Position numbers and translations under genes: made by a program
In this document: piece after piece, positions 1 through 4,290 of the stretch
Numbering within the stretch: position 1 is the stretch's first letter
Layout of the letters: each line of letters opens with the position of its first letter
Notes under the pieces: model-generated
Databases searched by the model: none
Seen by the model: the letters and a program-made list of their open reading frames with translations, nothing else
Told to the model about the DNA's origin: nothing
Assembly (NCBI GenBank): GCA_913057885.1
Contig: CAJXOI010000065.1
Span: 1-5,641 of the forward strand
Direction of reading: 5' to 3'
Length of the DNA: 5,641 nt
Source of the DNA: an uncultured Micavibrio sp.
Lineage (GTDB): Bacteria; Pseudomonadota; Alphaproteobacteria; Micavibrionales; UBA1664

Positions 1-1
1 G

Positions 2-730
2 ATTGACCTGCTCCTGACCCTCGCACGCGATCAAAAGGTGGATTTGGCGAAAATTTCCATTCTGGCGTTGGCGGAACAATATCTGGCCTTTATCGAACAG
101 GCTAAAAACCTGAGGCTTGAAATTGCGGCGGATTATTTGGTGATGGCGGCTTGGCTGGCTTACCTCAAATCCAAACTTCTTGTCCCTCAAAGTGACGATG
201 ATAATGCCGAAGAAGAATTAAGCGGTGAAGCCTTGGCCGAGGCGTTGGCTTATCAATTGAAACGATTAGAGGCGATGCAAAAGGCGGCAGGGTGGTTGTT
301 TGACCTGCCGCAGGTTGGACAAAATGTCTTTCATCGCGGAATTCAGGATAATCCAGAGATCGCGACAAAACCCATTTGGACGGCGGATTTATATGATGTG
401 TTATCGGCCTATGGTTCAATCGCAAGACGACAAGAGGCCGCGCACTATACCCCCAAAACATGGGACTTGATGTCCACCGAGGATGCCTATAACCGTTTAT
501 CCGCGATGTTGGGGAAATTGCCCAGAAAAGAAGGACAAAGTGTTTGGATGGTTCTCGATAGTTTTATGCCCGAAGATTTGGTTGAAGCATTGATCAAACG
601 GTCATCCAAGGCGTCTTTGTTTACGGCGACATTGGAAATGGCCAAACAAGGGCAGGTGGATATCCGCCAAGATGGCCTTTTCAAACCGATATATATCAGG
701 CAAAAAGAGATCAGAGAAGACGATGACTGA
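2..730 (+). CDS. scpA: Segregation and condensation protein A (ScpA), 5' partial
   Basis: ScpA is the kleisin subunit of the bacterial SMC-ScpAB condensin, which bridges the SMC heads and helps compact and segregate the chromosome. The reading frame is open from base 2 (IDLLLTLARDQKVDL), so the gene begins outside the window; an internal GTG at 38 lies inside a conserved stretch and is not the start. The visible 242 residues carry the kleisin N-terminal core (LDLLLTLARDQKVDLAKISI, then EQYL, then the YLVMAAWLAYLKSKLLVP helix). An acidic linker follows (DDDNAEEE), and the C-terminal winged-helix region that binds the SMC head ends KQGQVDIRQDGLFKPIYIR. Families of this type usually have about 250-280 residues, so roughly 20-30 N-terminal residues are missing. 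The stop overlaps the start of scpB by 8 bp, implying translational coupling. Family assignment is confident. Confidence 0.95.
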   Translation: MDLLLTLARDQKVDLAKISILALAEQYLAFIEQAKNLRLEIAADYLVMAAWLAYLKSKLLVPQSDDDNAEEELSGEALAEALAYQLKRLEAMQKAAGWLFDLPQVGQNVFHRGIQDNPEIATKPIWTADLYDVLSAYGSIARRQEAAHYTPKTWDLMSTEDAYNRLSAMLGKLPRKEGQSVWMVLDSFMPEDLVEALIKRSSKASLFTATLEMAKQGQVDIRQDGLFKPIYIRQKEIREDDD

Positions 731-1313
731 CATTCGATTATTAGAAGCGATTTTATTTGCCACCGATAAACCGTTGCAGGTTGCGGATTTGATGCAATGG
801 TTTCCCGATGCCCAAGACGTCGAAATTCATGCCTTGTTAAAAAAGCTTAAGCAAGATTACGAAGGTCGTGGAGTTGAGCTATGCGATAATGGTGGATATT
901 GGTCTTTCAAAACCGCGCCCGATTTAGGGGAGGCCATGAATATGGAGGTCGAGGTTGAGCGGAAACTGTCCCGTGCAGCCCAAGAAACATTGGCCATTAT
1001 TGCCTATCACCAACCTTTGACACGGGCGGAGATTGAAAATATTCGCGGTGTTGCAACGGGACGGGGAACGTTGGATATTTTGGTGGAATCAGGATGGGTC
1101 AAACCGGGGCGACGACGTGAAACGCCGGGGCGTCCGCTGACATGGGTGACGACATCAGCGTTTTTATCGCATTTTAATCTTGAAACCATTACTGACCTCC
1201 CGGGGATTGATGATTTGAAGTCGGCTGGATTATTGGATCGCAAACCTGCAGTTCAAGTCGCGCCACTATCTGGAGAATTATTTGAAGAAGATGAAGAGCA
1301 GGAAACAGCTTAA
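723..1313 (+). CDS. scpB: Segregation and condensation protein B (ScpB)
   Basis: ScpB forms a dimer of tandem winged-helix domains that clamps the central part of ScpA in the SMC condensin complex. The predicted protein has 196 residues, a normal length. It starts MTDIRLLEAILFATDKPL, the usual ScpB N-terminus. The diagnostic central block LSRAAQETLAIIAYHQPLTR followed by AEIENIRGV lies at about residues 80-108, and the GRRRETPGRPLTWVTT block at about 127-142. The tail is strongly acidic (EEDEEQE). An in-frame ATG at 672 would add 17 residues inside scpA, but homology begins at 723. The purine-rich AGAGAAGA just upstream can serve as ribosome site, and the ATGACTGA overlap with scpA couples the two. 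In many alphaproteobacteria tatABC follow scpB; here a convergent regulator gene follows instead, overlapping by 4 bp. No intrinsic terminator is visible after the stop. Confidence 0.95.
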   Translation: MTDIRLLEAILFATDKPLQVADLMQWFPDAQDVEIHALLKKLKQDYEGRGVELCDNGGYWSFKTAPDLGEAMNMEVEVERKLSRAAQETLAIIAYHQPLTRAEIENIRGVATGRGTLDILVESGWVKPGRRRETPGRPLTWVTTSAFLSHFNLETITDLPGIDDLKSAGLLDRKPAVQVAPLSGELFEEDEEQETA

Positions 1314-1531
1314 CGTTTAAAAAAAATCTCAATAGGTACGCCATAAATTTGCGAAAGATGCCATAAACGTCCTGCACTGATACGATTTTTCCCGTTTTCG
1401 TATTTTTGAATTTGTTGATAAGAAACTCCAAGCCGCTCTGATATTTTTTGCAAAGATAGCCCTGAATTCAGCCGAACCGTTTTAAGATTATAGCTGATAA
1501 GTTTATCAATAGTATTAGGTTGCCGCACCAT
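1310..1531 (-). CDS. Small XRE-family HTH transcriptional regulator
   Basis: A 73-residue protein consisting almost only of a Cro/CI-type helix-turn-helix. The N-terminal helix (about residues 8-23) is followed by the HTH: SLQKISERLGVSYQQIQKYE spans helices 2 and 3 (about 26-45), with the NGKNRIS turn and a last helix ending VPIEIFF. The pattern S-Y-Q-Q-I-Q-K-Y-E-N-G-x-N-R-I resembles XRE proteins that are common in alphaproteobacteria; many carry longer tails, so this is a minimal version. I chose the ATG at 1531. A TTG ten codons upstream (1561) would lie inside the predicted promoter. With the ATG start the transcript would have almost no leader and no Shine-Dalgarno is visible, so translation may be leaderless. 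It is divergent from the HTH-S24 gene and may regulate it or itself. Its stop overlaps the scpB stop within TTAA. Targets unknown. Confidence 0.85.
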   Translation of the reverse strand: MVRQPNTIDKLISYNLKTVRLNSGLSLQKISERLGVSYQQIQKYENGKNRISAGRLWHLSQIYGVPIEIFFKR

Positions 1532-1535
1532 GATA

Positions 1536-1550
1536 TAACCAATATGGTTA
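1536..1550. promoter_or_regulatory. Candidate operator palindrome TAACCA-ATA-TGGTTA
   Basis: A perfect inverted repeat of 6 bp arms with a 3 bp centre sits between the divergent XRE genes and overlaps the predicted -10 of the minus-strand gene. The right half-site TGGTTA recurs at 1584-1589, followed directly by another GGTTA at 1590-1594, just ahead of the HTH-S24 start. This is the expected layout for XRE repressors that bind as dimers and control both genes, but which of the two proteins binds is not deducible from sequence. Confidence 0.5.
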
Positions 1551-1569
1551 AATATATTCAAATTGTCAA
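1541..1569 (-). promoter_or_regulatory. Sigma70-like promoter of the small XRE gene
   Basis: On the minus strand a perfect TTGACA (1569 to 1564) is followed after 17 bp by CATATT (1546 to 1541), a 4/6 match to the -10 consensus at ideal spacing. Transcription would begin near 1534, only about three bases before the ATG at 1531, giving a leaderless or near-leaderless mRNA. The -10 box lies inside the palindrome at 1536-1550, so a bound repressor would block RNA polymerase. Predicted by eye; the start point is not established. Confidence 0.65.
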
Positions 1570-1605
1570 TAGAGATTGCATTTTGGTTAGGTTATGGTGG
1601 GGGTG

Positions 1606-2232
1606 ATGAAAAATCGTATTCAGCAATTGAGGAAGGAACAGGGTTTAACCTTGGCTGATTTGGCGGCTAAAACCCAATCCACGGCACAACAAATTGGTCG
1701 GTTAGAAAAAGGAGAGCGCCGTCTCACCATAGATTGGATGGAGAAAATTGCAACGGCGCTGGGTGTGCTACCCGAAGATTTGATGAGCCCTAATCATGGT
1801 GAACGTGTTGTTATCCCTGAAATTGCGGCGCATTCTCTGAGCGGCAACAAAACAAAATCCAAAAATTCCGATGTTGCAGAAAGTGATGATATTTTGTCGG
1901 AATGGTCGCTGCCGCGCCAATTATTGGCTAATCAGGTGGGGTCAACCAGCACAATGCGTATTATTCAGGTTGTGGGCGACAGCATGATCCCCGAATTCAA
2001 CCCTGGCGACCGTGTGATGGTCAATACGGCCGATCGCAAACCGTCACCGCCCGGTGTTTTTGTGTTGTGGGATGGTTTTGGGTTGATTATCAAAAGGTGT
2101 GAAATGGTTCCGCATTCAAACCCCGCGCGGGTAATTTTATCATCGGCCAATGCCAATTATGAAACTTATGAAATGGACGCTAAGGAGTTGGACATTCAGG
2201 GGCGCGTCGTCGGGAAGTGGCAGTGGACCTAG
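1606..2232 (+). CDS. XRE-family HTH / S24 peptidase-like repressor (CI/LexA-like)
   Basis: A 208-residue, two-domain regulator. Residues 1-60 form a Cro/CI HTH (MKNRIQQLRKEQGLTLADLA, helix 3 STAQQIGRLEKGERR). Residues about 98-208 form an S24/LexA-like domain with the serine of VVGDSMIPEF (S126), the GDRVMVN strand, and the lysine of LIIKR (K163), so the Ser-Lys dyad is kept. The linker has no Ala-Gly or Cys-Gly pair, the usual self-cleavage site; the nearest equivalent reads HSLSGN, so autocleavage is doubtful. The protein ends GRVVGKWQWT, a normal S24 terminus. I prefer the ATG at 1606, where the domain begins and GGTGG lies 5 bases upstream; an ATG at 1594 in the same frame would add MVGV. 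No convincing plus-strand promoter was found, although TATATT at 1553-1558 is a possible -10. Divergent to the small XRE gene; target genes unknown. Confidence 0.88.
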   Translation: MKNRIQQLRKEQGLTLADLAAKTQSTAQQIGRLEKGERRLTIDWMEKIATALGVLPEDLMSPNHGERVVIPEIAAHSLSGNKTKSKNSDVAESDDILSEWSLPRQLLANQVGSTSTMRIIQVVGDSMIPEFNPGDRVMVNTADRKPSPPGVFVLWDGFGLIIKRCEMVPHSNPARVILSSANANYETYEMDAKELDIQGRVVGKWQWT

Positions 2233-2812
2233 GTGTTTTTTGAAAGCCAAGCTCTTTCCAACGTTGTGTATCAATACGGCCAAAAAACTCTGCACCTTCT
2301 TTGGGACGAATTTCTTTTTGATCAATTCCATTGTCGGTCATGGCTGCCTCTAGCCTTGGTAAAATATCATCCTTCATTTCTTGGCGAACATGAGACAAAA
2401 ATGGCGTCTCTCCAACCATCAATGGCACGTTATGAACAAAATCCACCATCATTGTATGAAGTTCTTGAATGTCGGATTCTAGCTCTTTTGGCGTAGCATC
2501 CATATCTAGCATGTTCTCAATAGGACCGGCACGTTTAGCGGCTATGCCATCAGTTAAGGCATGTGTAATAAAGTAAGACGTGCCCATTGGGTCAGGATAT
2601 GCTCTTGGCTTTGTCGTGGGTTTTAAGGTTGGAAGGCCATTATTACTCTGGTGTGTTGGGCTTGCTATATCAACAAGGTAACGAACCTGATTAATTGTTA
2701 GGGGGGTATCCTTAAAATGCGCCATCATTTCCTCACGCATCGTTTGTCCTCCGCCGTTCCCATGGGGTGGAAGCCGCATAAGCTTGATGATGTCGATCAT
2801 TATATCTTTCAT
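2180..2812 (-). CDS. Hypothetical soluble protein, 210 residues
   Basis: I do not recognise this protein. It starts at an ATG (2812) with AAGGA about five bases upstream and sits behind a consensus-like promoter, which argues for a real gene. The sequence is hydrophilic, with no signal peptide or membrane segment. It is rich in Met, Asp and Glu, with a Gly-rich patch near the start (HGNGGGQ, about 17-23) and a Pro/Lys/Thr-rich stretch (PTLKPTTKPRAYPDP, about 61-75). A probable helical region spans about 107-160 (ATPKELESDIQELHTMMVDF through VRQEMKDDILPRLEAAM). The last 17 residues (about 194-210, basic and proline-rich) are encoded antisense to the end of the HTH-S24 gene and look like read-out beyond an older C-terminus near RWKELGFQ. 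An ATG at codon 25 is an alternative start. No terminator is visible after its stop. Function unknown. Confidence 0.7.
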   Translation of the reverse strand: MKDIMIDIIKLMRLPPHGNGGGQTMREEMMAHFKDTPLTINQVRYLVDIASPTHQSNNGLPTLKPTTKPRAYPDPMGTSYFITHALTDGIAAKRAGPIENMLDMDATPKELESDIQELHTMMVDFVHNVPLMVGETPFLSHVRQEMKDDILPRLEAAMTDNGIDQKEIRPKEGAEFFGRIDTQRWKELGFQKTPRSTATSRRRAPECPTP

Positions 2813-2833
2813 AGCAATCCTTATTTTTTACAT

Positions 2834-2862
2834 AATATATAATATTAAGGGTCACCTGTCAA
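2834..2862 (-). promoter_or_regulatory. Strong sigma70-like promoter of the hypothetical gene
   Basis: On the minus strand TTGACA (2862 to 2857) is followed by exactly 17 bp and TATATT (2839 to 2834), a 6/6 and 5/6 match to consensus. Transcription would start near 2827, leaving a leader of about 14 bases containing the AAGGA ribosome site of the gene starting at 2812. It lies directly after the terminator at 2878-2931, so this gene appears to be an independent unit rather than part of the upstream cyclase transcript. Confidence 0.8.
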
Positions 2863-2877
2863 TTTATTTGAAGCCAT

Positions 2878-2931
2878 AAAAAAATCCGGTTCCGCCATCG
2901 TGAGGGTTATGGGATGGCTGGAACCGGATTT
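2878..2931 (-). terminator. Rho-independent terminator downstream of the GGDEF gene
   Basis: Read on the minus strand, a perfect 12 bp stem (AAATCCGGTTCC with GGAACCGGATTT, 2882-2893 with 2920-2931) continues, after one bulged base at 2919, with six more pairs (GCCATC/GATGGC). It closes a 13-base loop (2900-2912), and seven Ts follow immediately. In the plus direction only three Ts follow, so the minus strand is the likely direction. The loop exposes AUAACCCUC, which is complementary to the ribosome site of the upstream cyclase gene (see findings). The arms are unusually long for a simple terminator. Confidence 0.88.
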
Positions 2932-2937
2932 CGGTAA

Positions 2938-2989
2938 ATGAAACATGATTGAAGCTGATGTCCGCGGACATTATTTACACATGTTTCAT
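2938..2989. repeat. Nested inverted repeats around a 14 bp palindrome
   Basis: Perfect 10 bp arms ATGAAACATG (2938-2947) and CATGTTTCAT (2980-2989) enclose ATGTCCGCGGACAT (2958-2971), itself a perfect 14 bp palindrome. As RNA this forms a two-part hairpin whose tip (5 bp stem, loop CGCG) is self-complementary. As DNA it could be a dimeric protein site. I do not recognise it as a known recombination or attachment site. Confidence 0.8.
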
Positions 2990-3064
2990 AAGAGAAGCGG
3001 CTCGCCTGAGGGTTAGGGTTGAGGCTTGGAGGAGGCTCACCGCTATTCTGTCTCGTATGTTATT

Positions 3065-3766
3065 TCATTTGGTTTCTTTTTTACCCTTCTTATCATTGTA
3101 CATGGCGGCATCCGCACTCCCTAAAACGCTCATGACACTGTCACCCTTGTCGTAGGATTTGATGCCAAGGCTTGCCTTTATTCTGATGCGGTGGCCTTCA
3201 TGCCTCAGTATTAACTTATTCAATTTTCGTGCCAATTTCTGTGCGCGATCCAATGATTGCTCGGGCTTAGCATTGACAAATAAAACAACAAATTCATCAC
3301 CACCTAAGCGTGCCGCACAATCCATTTTTCGGATATAGGAAGTAAGTGTTTTGGCGACAAGTTTGAGCGCTTCGTCTCCAGCACTATGGCCAAAAGTGTC
3401 GTTGATTGATTTGAAGTTATCCAGATCAATCATCATTAAAACGCCGCCTTTGGACAGGTCGCGTTGAACGCGATCCAGTTCATGGTCAAAATGGTCAAAA
3501 AATCCACGCCGATTGGTAATAAGTGTTAATTCGTCAGTGGTCAAAAGAGCCTGCAGTGCGGAAATATAGGCATCCTTCTTTGCAATGTGTGTTTTTTGTT
3601 CATGTAAATCCGCCTCAAGCATTCCAATTCTTTTGATTGCCTTATGTAGAATTTTTAGCAAATGGCCGTGATCTACAGATAATAAGTCACTTTCAATTAA
3701 TACAGTGGGATTTAGAAATTTTGTGATGGCACGGTCACTAATCGTTTGTATCGATGGTGATGTCAT
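3065..3766 (-). CDS. Stand-alone GGDEF diguanylate cyclase
   Basis: A 233-residue cytoplasmic protein predicted to make cyclic di-GMP from two GTP. The N-terminal part (about 1-76) has no recognisable sensor domain; about 34-76 is helical and probably a coiled coil for dimerisation. The GGDEF domain begins at DELTLITNRRGFF (78-90). It has the metal-binding aspartate in MIDLDNFKSINDTFGH (D114), the active-site loop RLGGDEFVVLF (GGDEF at 155-159), and an intact I-site RKMD (146-149) exactly five residues before it, so product inhibition is expected. It ends with SADAAMYNDKKGKK, the usual terminal helix. No signal peptide or transmembrane segment is visible. The ATG at 3766 is preceded by GAGGG about ten bases upstream, a rather long spacing. 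It is divergent from divK-pleD, pointing to a role in the same c-di-GMP circuit, though whether they are co-regulated is inference. Transcription probably ends at the hairpin near 2878. Confidence 0.93.
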   Translation of the reverse strand: MTSPSIQTISDRAITKFLNPTVLIESDLLSVDHGHLLKILHKAIKRIGMLEADLHEQKTHIAKKDAYISALQALLTTDELTLITNRRGFFDHFDHELDRVQRDLSKGGVLMMIDLDNFKSINDTFGHSAGDEALKLVAKTLTSYIRKMDCAARLGGDEFVVLFVNAKPEQSLDRAQKLARKLNKLILRHEGHRIRIKASLGIKSYDKGDSVMSVLGSADAAMYNDKKGKKETK

Positions 3767-3786
3767 TATGCGATAACCCTCTTTTT
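3764..3786 (-). promoter_or_regulatory. Ribosome binding site of the GGDEF gene, complementary to its 3'UTR loops
   Basis: The mRNA reads AAAAAGAGGGUUAUCGCAUA before the AUG. GAGGGUUAU (3781 to 3773) contains the Shine-Dalgarno core and is perfectly complementary to AUAACCCUC in the terminator loop (2910 to 2902). Eight of the nine bases also pair with UAACCCUC in the first stem-loop (3015 to 3008). Pairing would hide the ribosome site. The match is read directly; the regulatory consequence is inference. Confidence 0.45.
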
Positions 3787-3811
3787 GCGTTCTATAAATC
3801 TTTTCTTTAAC

Positions 3812-3838
3812 TTTCGTTTGCGAAAATCATTGCGAAAG
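3812..3838. promoter_or_regulatory. CGAAA repeats in the divergent dgc/divK control region
   Basis: TTGCGAAA occurs at 3818-3825 and again at 3830-3837, a 12 bp period, close to one DNA turn. A facing TTTCG at 3812-3816 makes TTTCG-TTTG-CGAAA an inverted repeat. The cluster lies about midway between the two divergent start codons and could bind a regulator of both units. It does not match the CtrA box (TTAA-N7-TTAAC), and I cannot name a factor. Confidence 0.35.
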
Positions 3839-3844
3839 CCATGC

Positions 3845-3909
3845 CAATTTAAAGTTAAGTCATTAAATAATATGTTGAGGTGGCCTTAAAGGCTTGGTAT
3901 TCTTGCCCG
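3845..3909 (+). promoter_or_regulatory. AT-rich leader and possible promoter of divK-pleD
   Basis: Three TTAA tetramers (3849, 3855, 3863) and a TAATAT (3868-3873, a possible -10) precede divK, but no good -35 is found at proper spacing, and the TTAA spacings are not the 7 bp of a CtrA box. A small palindrome GCCTT-A-AAGGC lies at 3883-3893. AAAGG at 3889-3892 is the only purine run before the ATG at 3910 and is too far away for a standard ribosome site. Confidence 0.3.
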
Positions 3910-4281
3910 ATGGCGAAAAAAATCCTGATCGTTGAAGATAACGAGTTAAACATGAAGCTTTTTAACGATTTGTTAGAGGCTCACGGTTATACAACTCTTA
4001 CAACCCGCGATGGAACAGAGGCATATGATATCGTTAAAGATAAGAAGCCGGATTTAATTTTGATGGATATTCAACTGCCGGAGATATCCGGATTCGATAT
4101 TACACGCCGTATTAAGGGTGACAATGATTTAAAGGATATTCCGGTTATTGCCGTGACGGCCTTTGCCATGAAAGGCGATGAGGATAAAATAAGGGAATGT
4201 GGCTGCAACGGATATATTTCCAAACCAATCTCGATTGAAAGTTTCATCCAAACAATCCAAACACATATAGAAAAAGAATAA
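3910..4281 (+). CDS. divK: Cell-cycle single-domain response regulator DivK
   Basis: DivK is a stand-alone receiver domain of the alphaproteobacterial cell-cycle phosphorelay. In Caulobacter it is phosphorylated by DivJ, dephosphorylated by PleC, and acts through DivL and CckA to lower CtrA activity. The 123 residues align along their whole length with that family: [20 protein letters not shown], the acidic pair E9-D10, the phosphoacceptor D53 in [14 protein letters not shown]83 in [11 protein letters not shown], and K105 in GYISKPIS. There is no output domain. I start at the ATG at 3910 because homology begins there. A GTG at 3880 would add ten residues (ALKAWYSCP) not expected in DivK, although it has a TTGAG-like sequence upstream, whereas the chosen ATG has no good Shine-Dalgarno. 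pleD follows after 9 bp, so the two form an operon, the same order as in Caulobacter. Confidence 0.95.
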   Translation: MAKKILIVEDNELNMKLFNDLLEAHGYTTLTTRDGTEAYDIVKDKKPDLILMDIQLPEISGFDITRRIKGDNDLKDIPVIAVTAFAMKGDEDKIRECGCNGYISKPISIESFIQTIQTHIEKE

Positions 4282-4290
4282 GGTTTATAA

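Larger units (their letters stand above)
2878..3050 (-). ncRNA. Candidate structured 3'UTR or small RNA with anti-SD loops
   Basis: The stretch between the cyclase stop (3065) and the terminator holds no plausible gene but three consecutive stem-loops in minus-strand RNA. Stem 1 pairs AGCGG (3044-3040) with CCGCU (3000-2996) and, past a 3x3 internal loop, GCCU (3036-3033) with AGGC (3007-3004). Its 25-base loop is C-rich, and CCUCCUCC (3035-3028) runs from the stem into it. Stem 2 is AUGAAACAUG/CAUGUUUCAU (2989-2980 with 2947-2938). Stem 3 is the terminator. UAACCCUCA occurs in both the stem 1 loop (3015-3007) and the terminator loop (2909-2901). Loops resembling anti-Shine-Dalgarno sequence are typical of several alphaproteobacterial small RNAs. 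I could not find a convincing own promoter (TACAAT at 3100-3095 has only a weak -35), so a 3'UTR-derived RNA or plain 3'UTR is equally possible. It matches no RNA family I can name. Confidence 0.45.

Noticed and set aside
672..722. Upstream ATG for scpB inside scpA
   Set aside because: Family similarity starts at MTDIRLLEAILFA; a 59 bp overlap with conserved scpA sequence is unlikely.
1532..1561. TTG start extending the small XRE protein by ten residues
   Set aside because: It would place coding sequence over the predicted promoter spacer, -10 box and operator palindrome; the added residues are not part of the HTH fold.
3010..3020. Telomere-like GGGTTAGGGTT and a possible two-tier G-quadruplex on the plus strand
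   Set aside because: Only two units, no array; the G runs are mostly doublets. Better explained as the complement of the C-rich RNA loop.
2949..3155. 68-codon plus-strand frame across the structured region and the cyclase 3' end
   Set aside because: Starts at TTG, no ribosome site, and its second half is antisense to the conserved GGDEF terminal helix.
3849..3866. Three TTAA tetramers upstream of divK as a CtrA box
   Set aside because: Gaps are 2, 4 and 10 bp, not the 7 bp of TTAA-N7-TTAAC; simply AT-rich promoter-like sequence.
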